Origin: Planctomycetota bacterium
Lineage (GTDB): Bacteria; Planctomycetota; UBA8742; UBA2392
Assembly: GCA_015075515.1 (NCBI GenBank)
Contig: JABTUE010000001.1
Span: 868,001-932,000 of the forward strand
Reading direction: 5' to 3'
Length of the DNA: 64,000 bases
Shown: positions 17,440 through 26,179 of the stretch, piece after piece
Position numbering within the stretch: the stretch's first letter is position 1
How the letters are laid out: each line of letters begins with the position of its first letter
Notes under the pieces: model-generated
What the model was told of the DNA's origin: nothing
Databases searched by the model: none
What the model saw: only the letters and a program-made list of their open reading frames with translations
Translations under genes and position numbers: made by a program

Positions 17440-18462
17440 ATGCGCTTTCTGACCGCACTGTGCGCCGCACTGTCCCTGACCCTGGTGGCCGGCCTTGCAC
17501 TGGCCCAGGACAAACCCGACAGCAAGAAGACCGAAACCAAGCCCGGCGAAACCAAACCGGGGGCCAAGCCCGGCGCGGGCGATGAAAAGAAAGACCCGGC
17601 CAAAAAGCCGATGGATCGCGGCGACAAGAAAGCCGAGGCGCTGCTCAAAAAAGCCTGGGAGCGCGTGCTGAGCGCCGAAGCCAGCGGTCTGGAACGTCTG
17701 AAGGCCCAGGCCAACATCAGCGTCAATGCCTCGGCGTTCGGCCAGGGTGAAATGCCGTTCAACGGCAAACTGCTGTGGAAGAAGGGCTCCAAGGCAATCT
17801 GGCAGAGCGACGACGAAGGCGCAGGCGAAGGCGCCAACCCGCTGGGCAACGTCAGCGCTATCGCGCGCCGCGTGTTTGAGCCCTATCTGGCCTATGTGAC
17901 GGGCTTTCCGGCCTGGGACGGCAAGTTCAAGGAAGCCAGCTTCAAGATGGGCGACCCGGTCAAGGACGACAAGGGCAAGGTGACCGCCGACCGCGTGGTG
18001 GTGACCTTTGCCGACGACCGCGTCGAAACCTTTACCGTGGCCGACAACAAGGTCACGGCCATGGCCACGACCGAAGACTTTGACGGCAACAAGGCCGACA
18101 TGGAACACCAGTACACCTACGAAGACACCGGCAAGAAGCTGCGCCTGAGCAAGGTGACGGCCAGCACCAAGGTGGACATGGGCGCCCTGCCCGGCGGCGA
18201 CGACCCCAAGAACCCCGGCGCGCGCCCCAGCGGCCGCGAAAGCCTGGACGGCAGCATTGAGATCAAGAAGTACGGCAAGGCCGGCGAATACGACATTGCC
18301 ATTGAACTCAAGGGCGGGCTCAGCTTCATGGGCATGGAGTTCCCGACCAAGCTGACGATCACGGAACCCAAGGTGAACAAGGACGTGACCGACGCCGACC
18401 TCAAGCCGCTGGAAGAAGAAGGCAAGGCCGGCGACAAGCCCAAGGAAGACGACGAGTTCTAA
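17440..18462 (+). CDS. Secreted protein of unknown family, possibly LolA-like fold
   Basis: 340 residues from the ATG at 17440, preceded by GGAGA. A signal peptide (MRFLTALCAALSLTLVAGLALAQ) is followed by a Lys/Pro/Gly linker (KPGETKPGAKPGAGDEKKD) and then a beta-rich domain with INVSASAFGQ-like strands, WQSDDEGAG, VVVTFADDRVETFTV and GGLSFMGMEFPTKLTIT. The region of repeated amphipathic strands resembles periplasmic lipoprotein-carrier-like folds, but I recognise no family signature. It ends in an acidic tail (KEDDEF). Confidence 0.7.
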   Translation: MRFLTALCAALSLTLVAGLALAQDKPDSKKTETKPGETKPGAKPGAGDEKKDPAKKPMDRGDKKAEALLKKAWERVLSAEASGLERLKAQANISVNASAFGQGEMPFNGKLLWKKGSKAIWQSDDEGAGEGANPLGNVSAIARRVFEPYLAYVTGFPAWDGKFKEASFKMGDPVKDDKGKVTADRVVVTFADDRVETFTVADNKVTAMATTEDFDGNKADMEHQYTYEDTGKKLRLSKVTASTKVDMGALPGGDDPKNPGARPSGRESLDGSIEIKKYGKAGEYDIAIELKGGLSFMGMEFPTKLTITEPKVNKDVTDADLKPLEEEGKAGDKPKEDDEF

Positions 18463-18504
18463 CCGTATCTGCGCCCGGGTCGCCCACGAGACCCGGATAC
18501 GGAG

Positions 18505-18530
18505 GGGCCGCCGGTGCGCGGCCCTTCTTG
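18505..18530 (+). terminator. Hairpin terminator between convergent genes
   Basis: GGGCCGC/GCGGCCC 7-bp stem with 6-nt loop and TTCTTG tail, after the gene ending at 18462. A preceding imperfect stem (CCGGGTC/GACCCGG, flanked by CCGTAT/ATACGG) lies at about 18464-18502. Confidence 0.75.
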
Positions 18531-18539
18531 TATTTGGCG

Positions 18540-18977
18540 TCAGTCATCAAACCGGAACTTGTCCACGGCGGCCTGCATGGCGGTCAGTTCGGCGTCGCTG
18601 ACGTCACGCAGGATCTCAGCCAGCAGCTTTTCGAACTCGGGGTCTATGCGGGCCAGCAGTTTCTGGCCGGCGGCGGTAATCTCGATCAGGTTCTTGCGGC
18701 GGTCGGCGTGACCCTTGCGGCGCACCAGCTTGCGCTCCTCGAGTTTGTCCAGAATCCAGGTGGTGTTGGCGCGGCTGGCGATCAGGCGCTGGGCCAGGTC
18801 AGCCTGGGTCAGGTCTTCGCCGCGACGGTCGGCGCCGCGCAGAATGCGCAACGCGTTGTACTGGCTTTCTGTCAGGTCGTGGCGGCGCACCAGCGTGTTG
18901 ACGGCGCGGAACAACTGCTGGGCCGCATGAATCACGCGCGCCACGGCGCGCGAACGCTTCAGGTAGGTTTCGTTCAC
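18540..18977 (-). CDS. MarR-family transcriptional regulator
   Basis: 145 residues. The winged-helix core shows LTESQYNALRILRGA, LTQADLAQRLIASRANTTWILDKLEERKLVRRKGHADRRKNLIEIT (written here as consecutive motifs: QADLAQRL recognition helix region and HADRRKNLI wing). It is predicted to be a dimeric DNA-binding repressor that senses small ligands. It starts at GTG 18977 after a G-rich site. A long palindrome 15 bp upstream suggests autoregulation. The divergent neighbour queE could be co-controlled. Confidence 0.9.
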   Translation of the reverse strand: MNETYLKRSRAVARVIHAAQQLFRAVNTLVRRHDLTESQYNALRILRGADRRGEDLTQADLAQRLIASRANTTWILDKLEERKLVRRKGHADRRKNLIEITAAGQKLLARIDPEFEKLLAEILRDVSDAELTAMQAAVDKFRFDD

Positions 18978-18991
18978 GTTGCCCCCCGTTG

Positions 18992-19020
18992 GTTCGATGA
19001 CAGTTTATCCTGTATCGAAC
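18992..19020. promoter_or_regulatory. Probable MarR operator (29-bp near-palindrome)
   Basis: GTTCGAT-g-ACAG-tttatc-CTGT-ATCGAAC: 11 paired bases per arm with one unpaired base. It lies immediately upstream of the MarR GTG and in the divergent gap before queE. GGATAAACT on the minus strand within it could serve as a -10 element, so binding would block the promoter. Confidence 0.7.
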
Positions 19021-19078
19021 GAATTGGCAGGGCCGCCCCGTGCTGACGCGGCACGCGGGCCGGGATACACTCAAATTC

Positions 19079-19786
19079 ATGGCCCCAGGCGTTCCCATGG
19101 AGCGGCGGCTGGCACCGCTGCAGGCCCTGCGCGGGCGCGAAACCACGCACCTGCTGATCGCAGAGATCTATGCCAGCGTGCAGGGCGAAAGCACCCACGC
19201 CGGCCGGCCCTGCGCGTTCATCCGCACCGCCGCGTGCAACCAGCGTTGCAGTTACTGTGACACGGCCTGGGCCTTTGAGGGCGGCACGCCGATGCCGCTG
19301 CCGGAAGTGGTCGAAAAGGCGCTGGCCTTCGGCACCGGGCTGGTCGAAATTACCGGCGGCGAGCCGATGCTGCAGCCACTGTTTGTGCCGCTGTGCCGCG
19401 CGCTGTTGGACGCCGGCGCGGAAGTGCTGGTCGAAACCGGCGGCAGCCACGACATCTCGGTGATTCCCGCGGGCGTGCGCGTGATTGTGGACGTGAAAAC
19501 CCCCGGCAGCGGCGAAGAACACGCCAACGACCGGGGCAACCTGGCGCGTCTTCGGCCCGGCGACGAACTCAAGTTCGTGCTGACCTCGCGCGACGACTAC
19601 CATTGGGCGCGCGATCTGGTGCGGCGCGAAAAGCTGCATGAACGCGCGACAGTGCTGTTCAGTCCGGCCTGGGGCCGCATAAACCCCCAGGACCTTGTGG
19701 CCTGGATGCTGTCCGACCGTGTGCCGGCGCGACTGAACCTGCAACTGCACAAGTACGTCTGGGATCCGGCCCGGCGCGGGGTGTAG
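19079..19786 (+). CDS. queE: 7-carboxy-7-deazaguanine synthase QueE (radical SAM)
   Basis: 235 residues from the ATG at 19079; the ATG at 19097 is equally possible because neither has a clear ribosome site. It converts 6-carboxytetrahydropterin to CDG in queuosine/deazaguanine synthesis. The family start EIYASVQGESTHAGRPCAFIR is present. The radical SAM cluster is C53, C57 and C60 (CNQRCSYCDTAW), ITGGEP is the SAM-binding motif, and VKTPGSG binds substrate in the family. No other que genes are in the window. Confidence 0.9.
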   Translation: MAPGVPMERRLAPLQALRGRETTHLLIAEIYASVQGESTHAGRPCAFIRTAACNQRCSYCDTAWAFEGGTPMPLPEVVEKALAFGTGLVEITGGEPMLQPLFVPLCRALLDAGAEVLVETGGSHDISVIPAGVRVIVDVKTPGSGEEHANDRGNLARLRPGDELKFVLTSRDDYHWARDLVRREKLHERATVLFSPAWGRINPQDLVAWMLSDRVPARLNLQLHKYVWDPARRGV

Positions 19787-19895
19787 CGCCGGACGGCGCT
19801 TCCCCCATTCATTCACCTTTCCCTGCCTTTCCCGTATCCGCAATCCAAACCGGCAATCCTGGTCGCCCTCGGCGTGACCGCGCTATCATGGGGTC

Positions 19896-20903
19896 ATGCG
19901 CCTGTTGCTGATTGTGCTGCTTTGCCTGCTGCCCGCGCCCCTGCTGGCTGTCAAGCTCAAGCTCAAGAGCGAAGACAAAGAGGCTGAAACCACGATTGTG
20001 GCGCTTTCGGGGGACACCGTAAGCTTCAAGCGCGGGCGCAAGGACTTCACGGCGCGGCTGGATGATTTTGAGCCCGCCAGCGCCTGGATCATCAAGAAAC
20101 AGTTCACGCCCGATGACCCGCGCCAGCAACTGGAACTGGCCCGGTTTGCCCTGCACCGTTCGCTGTGCGCCGAGGCCCGCGATACCGTCCGTGCCGCCGG
20201 CCGGGCCGACGCCACGCTGGAGGCCGAAGCCGCCAACGTGGTTGCTTTAGCCGACATACTTGAGGCCGAACGCATGCTGGATACTGCCGCGGCCCAGATC
20301 GAAGCCGGCAAACCCGCTGAGGCCCGCGCCGCCCTGACGGCGATTCGCACGCGCTTTGCCCAGACGCCGGCGGCGATCCGGGCCGAAGTGCTGCTTTCGA
20401 CGCTGGAGGCCGTGGAACTGGAACTGCGCGCCCGACAGCTTGAAGAAGAGGCCCGCAAGGCCCAGGACGCCGCCGACGCCGACGAGCGCAAGAAACGCCA
20501 GCCGATTGACGACTGGCTTGCGGGCATCCAGGACCAGGTAAAGGCCGCCGAAGACAAGAAGCGCGAGGCCGACGCCGACTGCAACGCCGGCCGCACGCTG
20601 GCCGGCATTCCCAAGTATGAAAATGTGGTCAGCACGGCAGCCAAACTGCGCAAGACGATCGAGGACAACCGCAAGCTGCTGAAGTTCCGCGGTCAACCGG
20701 AACTGGCCGACCGGCTGGACCAGCGTTGCCGCCAGTTGATGATTGACGCCTATGAGCGCTGGGGTTTCCGGCTGTACCAGCTTCAGCGTTTCGACGTGGC
20801 CAGCGAAGTGGTGGCCAAAGGCATCGCGCTGGACCCGACCGACCGGCGGCTGCTGGCGCTGAAGGTGGACATAGACGAGCTGTACGACCCCACGGAAAAA
20901 TAG
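19896..20903 (+). CDS. Secreted helical protein of unknown function
   Basis: 335 residues. The signal peptide is MRLLLIVLLCLLPAPLLA. A short beta region (TTIVALSGDTVSFKRGRKDF, SLA1-homology-like) ends in a conserved-looking FTARLDDFEPAS. A long Ala/Glu/Arg-rich helical region with coiled-coil character (LRARQLEEEARKAQDAADAD) follows. The C-terminal stretch has a TPR-like unit (FDVASEVVAKGIALDPTDRRL). It is probably periplasmic. I do not recognise the family. Confidence 0.7.
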   Translation: MRLLLIVLLCLLPAPLLAVKLKLKSEDKEAETTIVALSGDTVSFKRGRKDFTARLDDFEPASAWIIKKQFTPDDPRQQLELARFALHRSLCAEARDTVRAAGRADATLEAEAANVVALADILEAERMLDTAAAQIEAGKPAEARAALTAIRTRFAQTPAAIRAEVLLSTLEAVELELRARQLEEEARKAQDAADADERKKRQPIDDWLAGIQDQVKAAEDKKREADADCNAGRTLAGIPKYENVVSTAAKLRKTIEDNRKLLKFRGQPELADRLDQRCRQLMIDAYERWGFRLYQLQRFDVASEVVAKGIALDPTDRRLLALKVDIDELYDPTEK

Positions 20904-20922
20904 CGGCACATCAAACGACGAA

Positions 20923-20947
20923 GGGGACGGCGGAAAGGTCCGTCCCC
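20923..20947 (+). terminator. Hairpin after 19896-20903 gene
   Basis: Perfect 8-bp stem GGGGACGG/CCGTCCCC with 9-nt loop, 20 nt after the stop. It lacks a U-tract. Confidence 0.5.
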
Positions 20948-21000
20948 AACCCAGGGTTCATTGCAAGGCATGGCAAGTGAACCTGGAAGTCTGTCGCGGT

Positions 21001-21024
21001 CGGGGCCGGGTGATCCCGGCCCCG
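21001..21024 (-). terminator. Hairpin after porin gene
   Basis: Perfect 10-bp stem CGGGGCCGGG/CCCGGCCCCG with 4-nt loop, 15 nt beyond the porin stop on the minus strand. No U-tract. Confidence 0.5.
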
Positions 21025-21038
21025 TCGCGTTGCCGTTT

Positions 21039-22505
21039 TCAGAAGATCCACTGCAACTGCAGACGCATCTGCCACAGTGCCAGATGGTCGGCGTTGTCGT
21101 TGGCGCGGCTGATTGCGCTGCGGTTAGGCAGGGCAAGGCCGGCCACCGGCTCGCGCGGCGCGCCGGTACGGAACGTGGCAAGCTGGTAGTCCACGTAGCT
21201 GATGTCCATCTGCAGCTTCAGGTTGTGGCCCTGGACATAATACCCCACCACCAGGCCGATCTCTGTGGCGTCCGGCAGCAGGGCGTTGCCGTCAACGTTG
21301 TTGAACTCGAAGTCTTCGCCGTTGACCATGCTGTAGCGCAGGCCGACGTTGAAAGTCTTGGGCAGGATGAAGTAGCTGACATCCGCCGACAGGCCCATTT
21401 CGTCCAGGTTGGTCGGGCGCAGATTCTTGCGCAGCAGCGCGCCGTTCTTGCCCACCTGGCGGCCCTGGTAGTGGAATTCGGTGTGGCGCCAGTGGAACTC
21501 AATGTTCACCGCCAGGCCGTGCCAGCGGAAGTGGGCGTCCATGGTCCAGGCCAGGGTGTCCTGGCTGGCCTGCGAACGGCCCGAGGCCGCGGCCGTGGTG
21601 GCGTTGGGGCGGAAATCGTTGTTAAGCAGGTCGCTGCCGAACCACAGCAGGCCCAGACCGACGGCAAACAGCGGCTTGTCAAACTTGTCCTCGCCACGGA
21701 TGTCCACCATGTCCATGGCCACTTCGCCCAGCGGGTGGGTTTCCACGCGCAGCGTGAACATCAGGTCGGAATCCACGCCGCCGCTGCCGGTGTTGCCGGT
21801 GCCCGCGTTGACGGCGTTGGCCTTGAAGGTGTCGCTGGTAGTGGCCAGGTCCTGGTTGCGGAAGTCGCCGTTGCCGCGCAGCACGCCGTTGAACACGCCG
21901 GCGGTGTACTTGACCCACACCGCGCTGTCGCCCTTGAACGCGCCGCCCAGCCAGATGCCCTTGGCAAAACCCTGGGAGAAGTAGCCGTTGGTGACGCTGC
22001 GGTCCACAAACGACTGGCGACCGGAACTGGTCATTTCTTCCCAACTGAAGGGCGTTTTGTCCTGGCCGCCGCTGATGTTCAGCAGTTCATGCGCCGCCCA
22101 GGTGAACACCGCGCTTTCCACAAGCTGGCCCGCGCTGTTGGTCCAGGCGATAGTGGCCTTGTACTGGAAGTCCTTGTCAAAGATGTGGCCGCTGAAGGTG
22201 GTCTTGAACCGGCGGACGCGAAAGTTCATGAAGTCGCGGCCGTCGCTGCCCTTGCCGCCGTTGGCGACTTCGTTGTTGCCGGTAAAGCGGAACTGAACGC
22301 GGTTTTCCAGCTTCAGCTTGAACTTGCCGTCGCTGGTTTCCCAGCCCAGCACCTTGTCCAGCTTGGTCGCGGTGGTGGGTTTGGCTTCCTGGCCGCCGCG
22401 TTCGATGACAAAGTTGCCCTTGTCATCCTTGTCCTGGGCGAACACGGGCGCGGCCATCAGGCCCGCGCAGGTGGCCGCCAACACCAGTTTCGACAGCTTG
22501 CTCAT
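21039..22505 (-). CDS. Phosphate-selective-type outer membrane porin (OprO/OprP family)
   Basis: 488 residues. The signal peptide MSKLSKLVLAATCAGLMAAPVFAQ is followed by many alternating amphipathic beta strands with aromatic girdles. It ends LQLQWIF, a terminal Phe typical of BAM-assembled barrels. FRVRRFKTTFSGHIFDKDFQY and GYFSQGFAKGIWLGG match the Porin_O_P layout. It is predicted to form an anion or small-solute channel; the substrate is not deducible. AGGAGAGGAG precedes the ATG. Together with LolA it implies a true outer membrane. Confidence 0.88.
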   Translation of the reverse strand: MSKLSKLVLAATCAGLMAAPVFAQDKDDKGNFVIERGGQEAKPTTATKLDKVLGWETSDGKFKLKLENRVQFRFTGNNEVANGGKGSDGRDFMNFRVRRFKTTFSGHIFDKDFQYKATIAWTNSAGQLVESAVFTWAAHELLNISGGQDKTPFSWEEMTSSGRQSFVDRSVTNGYFSQGFAKGIWLGGAFKGDSAVWVKYTAGVFNGVLRGNGDFRNQDLATTSDTFKANAVNAGTGNTGSGGVDSDLMFTLRVETHPLGEVAMDMVDIRGEDKFDKPLFAVGLGLLWFGSDLLNNDFRPNATTAAASGRSQASQDTLAWTMDAHFRWHGLAVNIEFHWRHTEFHYQGRQVGKNGALLRKNLRPTNLDEMGLSADVSYFILPKTFNVGLRYSMVNGEDFEFNNVDGNALLPDATEIGLVVGYYVQGHNLKLQMDISYVDYQLATFRTGAPREPVAGLALPNRSAISRANDNADHLALWQMRLQLQWIF

Positions 22506-22714
22506 GAACTCCTCTCCTTTTCCGGGACGTGAATTTCGTGGTCCGTCTGCGAATGGGCGGGAGTGTGGGAAGGCGCGGGCGCGTTCTCAATCCGCGTTGC
22601 ACGAATTGACGAAACTTGAACGGGCCGCAAACGCTATATTTCAAGCGCCTTCACGGCTGGCTGATGCAATCTGAACAATCGCGTGCGTGGGTGTGAGAAA
22701 CGGCGCGGGCGCGC

Positions 22715-22880
22715 TAGAGCATTTTCATGGTTCGTCTTCAGGCTTCCGCTTGCGGCAGGCGTCGCATCCCTGCGTCGCGCTCGCTCAATGTGGCCCCCAG
22801 CCACACCTGCGCTCGCGCTCCTTGGTCTGCTTGCCCGGCGCGGCGCGGAACCTCTGCATACAAACCATGAAAAAGCTCTA
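22715..22880. mobile_element. MITE-like element with 16-bp inverted ends and TA duplication
   Basis: GAGCATTTTCATGGTT (22717-22732) and AACCATGAAAAAGCTC (22863-22878) are inverted copies with one mismatch. Both are flanked outside by TA (22715-22716, 22879-22880), the target duplication of IS630/Tc1-mariner-type transposition. The 162-bp interior has no gene and includes a small hairpin TGTGGC/GCCACA. It abuts the stop codon of the 22881-26102 gene exactly, so it was tolerated just downstream. It may also act as a terminator for that gene. Confidence 0.7.
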
Positions 22881-25800
22881 CTATTCGTCGTCGGGTTCAA
22901 TCAGGTTCAGGTCTTCCAGACGTTTGCGCAGTTCCGGCGGAATCTTGAACTCGCGCGCCCCGGCCGGGATCGTTACCGAGGCTCGAAGTGGCTCGTCGCC
23001 GGTGTAGATCAGCAATTCGTGGCGACCGGCCCCCACAACCTGTTGCTGGCCGAAGAACACGTAAAAGCCCGGAAAATCCGACGTGCTGCGCAGCTCCAGC
23101 GATTCCCATTCCCAGTCCAGCGTCGTGCCCTGAACCCAGGCCGGTTCCAGCTTCTTGTCCGCAGCGACCGTAAAATCGGCGGGCTTCATCACCCGGTACT
23201 CCACCCCTGTGGCTGTCCGGCGGCGGTACCAGCCGCGCACAAGAACCCGCGTGTCCAGCGGCAGACCGGCCAGCAAAATGCCGTCGGGCATGGGCCGGAT
23301 GCCCAGATCCAGTGCTTCGCCGGCAAAGCCGGCCGTCTGGCCCGCCCCGCTGTCGCGGACCACGTAGTACTCAAACGCCCCCGACAGGTAGCCCTGCCAG
23401 TCGGCCTCGGTCATGGCCAGCAGCACACCCGTCATTGCGGGCAGCTTCAGCGCCGGCAGCACCAGCTCGCGGTCGGCGCCATCGCTCAGGTCAACGGCAA
23501 AAGCCGCTGCCGTATCCGCCGGGGCCTCTGGCACCGCCCGGTACGGGCCGGGTTTGAGATACAGCACCTGCCCCGAATGCAGCCCGATGTTGCCGATGGA
23601 TTCCGGGCCTTCACGGCGCAGAACCCACGAGGCCAGATCGTTGTCGCCGTCACCGTCGCGCCTGACGGAAACGCGCACCAGCCCGATTTCGACGGTCAGT
23701 TCGCCCTCGCCCGATGCGGGCAGTTTGACTGCGCGCGAGTGCACCATCGTGTTGTCGCACTCGATGTGCAGAAGGCATTCTTCGCCGGGGCACCACAGGC
23801 AGGCCACGCCGTCCACGGCCCGTGTTGTGCACTGGGTAGTGTGGGTCCTGGCATTGGCCGAAAGACGGGCCGTGAATTCGGAAACCGGTTTCCCCCCGCG
23901 CGTGACACGCAGGCGCAGGCGGCAGGGCGGCTCGATCACGGCCCGCGCAGTGCCCCAGGCTTCAGCCGGCGGCTCCACGCGCACGGGCACACGCGTGCTG
24001 TCATGGACCAGCGCCGCGGGAATGAAGCCGCCGCCCGCACCCCGGCCGTTACGCAGGTCTTCGGCCCACACCAGTATGTCGTCGTCGTTGACCGTTCGCC
24101 GACCCGTCGCCCATGCATATTCCCAAAGGCCCCAAAGACTGGAGGGCTGCCCGCCCACACTCACGCGCGCCATCACCCGGTTTGCTGGTGTGGCCCAGGG
24201 CGGGTTTCCGATCGGGGGCAGCTCAACGGCCAGGGTTTGACCGCCGGCCAGCGTGATATCGTCCAGCCGCGACAACACGCCGCCGGGATAACCCAGCGCG
24301 TCGGCGCACATCAGAATAATCTGGATCCGCCCCGGCGCCGCATCGGGGCGCGTGATTTCACCCTGGTGCCCCGGCGCCAACGTCACCGACTCCTCGCGCA
24401 CGGATCGAAACTCCCCCGGCTCCTCCTCGTCCAGCCACTGGATCTGCAGTGTGGCAGTCAGTGTCTTTCCCAAAGCCTCGGGCAGAGACGGCAGCTTGAT
24501 GGTCAACGTGCCGCCCCGCGGCACGGCTTCGCTGAATTCCAGCACGGCCTCGGTCGCGCCCGGCTCCAGAACCACATACACCGGGGCAAAGCCGGGCAGA
24601 CTGCCGCTGACTTCGGTTTTCCGGCCGGGCAGCATCGGTACCCGCAGGTCTTTGTCGCAGTCACCGCTCCACCACTGTTCGTCTTCGATCAGTTCCACAT
24701 CCCAGTGGACGGCAAGCCCGGAAAGATCCGTGCCTTCCGGGGCAATCACGCGCACGGGAATCAACGGCGCGGGGGTAAAGCGGATCTCAAGCCGCGACAC
24801 GGCGCCGTCGCGCGCGACGACACTGCCGAACTGCGGCGTCACGGGCGGCCGAACGTCCTCAGGTTCGGCGTTCCAGGCGTAGCGGCCCTCGGGCAGAAGC
24901 ATGCGCAGAGTAAGCCCTATATCCGCCCAGATGTTCAGGTACTCGTCGCCGGATTCCAGCGAAAGGTCGCAGCCTTCCAGCGGCACGTCGTCTTCGCCGG
25001 GGTCAAGCAGCAACGGGTCGCAGGGCAGGGGTTTGGGTGTGTGGCCCTCAATCTCGGCCAGAATTTCCAGCACCGCGCCACGCGCGGCAATATCGCCGAA
25101 ATCCAGCACATTGCCGGTTCGTTTGGGTGGCCCGAGCTCGAACGCCGTCAGGCCGACCGGTATCCCGCGCCGCATACCCATGCCCATGCCGAAGGAGTCT
25201 GATTCGGCACTGATCTCCAGTGTCCAGGCCATCGGCTCAAGCCCTTCCGCCGTCAGCGGCGGGTCGAAATCAGTGCCGCTCATGACATAGGCAAACCGGC
25301 CCTGCCGGTTCACACGCAGAAAAAAGGTGTGCTCTGCTTCGTCGCCTTGGCGTGCCGTCAACATCAGACTCTGGCGCGAGGCCAGGGGCTGGCCGCCGGG
25401 CACCAGCACACGCCCGGCCAGAATGATCGGGGGGTGTTCGGCTTCGTCCAGGCTCAGGCGCAGGTCACCGAAGTCAACCCAGCCGTCGCGCAGAACGGGG
25501 CGGTGCAGGCCGCGAACCGTGGCAATGTCCGGCTTGGCGTCGTCTTCGGCGTCATGCCACAACGCCACAAACCGCGCCAGTTCGCCCTCGCCGTAGCCGC
25601 TGACGGTCACCTGCCACATCAGGCGCGTCGGATCCGGGTGTTCCTCGCGTGCCAGGCCGCTTTCAAATGTGAAGCGCCGGGTCAGATCCACCCGTACCGT
25701 ATCCTGCAGGTGCTGGGGGTAATCGGGCCCGAGCCACACGCAATCCACCGTGGCCTCAAGGCCATAGCAGGGAAAGTCAAGCAGGTTGACGCCGGCGCAG

Positions 25801-26102
25801 GTTATGGCCACCAGACGGCCGCGCACGCTCCAGTGCGTTTCCGAGGGTGCGTCGGCGGGATCCGGCGGAGGCTGCGGGGTGTCGGTTCGGGGCTCGGGCC
25901 GGGGTTGCGGGTCAGGCCGGTCGCGTGGCGTCGGGTCGGTCTTGCGCGTCGGGGTGTTATCGGTTGCGCGAGACTGCTGGGCTGTTGTTCGAGCCGCGTC
26001 GTTGGTCGGGCGCGGCGCGGGCTCGGTGCGCAAGGCCAGCCACAACGCGGCCGTTGCCAGCACGACCACCAGAACCAGAACCATCGGCCACATCCTGCGC
26101 AT
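22881..26102 (-). CDS. Large membrane-anchored extracytoplasmic protein, unknown family
   Basis: 1073 residues. The N-terminal anchor MRRMWPMVLVLVVVLATAALWLALR is followed by an Arg/Pro/Thr-rich linker (about residues 27-95) that can span the periplasm or wall. The rest is beta-rich with recurrent carboxypeptidase-regulatory-like phrases (GRLVAITCAGVNLL, GRVLVPGGQPLASRQ, CRLRLRVTRGGKPVSEFTAR) and many acidic clusters. Scattered cysteines suggest disulfides. No catalytic motif is recognised. Such long anchored proteins are common in Planctomycetota. The stop codon directly follows the MITE-like element. Confidence 0.75.
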   Translation of the reverse strand: MRRMWPMVLVLVVVLATAALWLALRTEPAPRPTNDAARTTAQQSRATDNTPTRKTDPTPRDRPDPQPRPEPRTDTPQPPPDPADAPSETHWSVRGRLVAITCAGVNLLDFPCYGLEATVDCVWLGPDYPQHLQDTVRVDLTRRFTFESGLAREEHPDPTRLMWQVTVSGYGEGELARFVALWHDAEDDAKPDIATVRGLHRPVLRDGWVDFGDLRLSLDEAEHPPIILAGRVLVPGGQPLASRQSLMLTARQGDEAEHTFFLRVNRQGRFAYVMSGTDFDPPLTAEGLEPMAWTLEISAESDSFGMGMGMRRGIPVGLTAFELGPPKRTGNVLDFGDIAARGAVLEILAEIEGHTPKPLPCDPLLLDPGEDDVPLEGCDLSLESGDEYLNIWADIGLTLRMLLPEGRYAWNAEPEDVRPPVTPQFGSVVARDGAVSRLEIRFTPAPLIPVRVIAPEGTDLSGLAVHWDVELIEDEQWWSGDCDKDLRVPMLPGRKTEVSGSLPGFAPVYVVLEPGATEAVLEFSEAVPRGGTLTIKLPSLPEALGKTLTATLQIQWLDEEEPGEFRSVREESVTLAPGHQGEITRPDAAPGRIQIILMCADALGYPGGVLSRLDDITLAGGQTLAVELPPIGNPPWATPANRVMARVSVGGQPSSLWGLWEYAWATGRRTVNDDDILVWAEDLRNGRGAGGGFIPAALVHDSTRVPVRVEPPAEAWGTARAVIEPPCRLRLRVTRGGKPVSEFTARLSANARTHTTQCTTRAVDGVACLWCPGEECLLHIECDNTMVHSRAVKLPASGEGELTVEIGLVRVSVRRDGDGDNDLASWVLRREGPESIGNIGLHSGQVLYLKPGPYRAVPEAPADTAAAFAVDLSDGADRELVLPALKLPAMTGVLLAMTEADWQGYLSGAFEYYVVRDSGAGQTAGFAGEALDLGIRPMPDGILLAGLPLDTRVLVRGWYRRRTATGVEYRVMKPADFTVAADKKLEPAWVQGTTLDWEWESLELRSTSDFPGFYVFFGQQQVVGAGRHELLIYTGDEPLRASVTIPAGAREFKIPPELRKRLEDLNLIEPDDE

Positions 26103-26179
26103 GGCCTAAAGCATAAACCGGTGCGGGCGCGGCGCGAGCGGCCAATGCGACAAGTGTCGCGTATTGGAAAGCCCGGCGG

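Noticed and set aside
22683..25202. An 839-codon plus-strand frame over the 1073-residue protein
   Set aside because: It begins in the MITE-like element and is His/Gln/Arg-rich, as expected of a GC-rich shadow; the minus-strand gene has an anchor and coherent composition.
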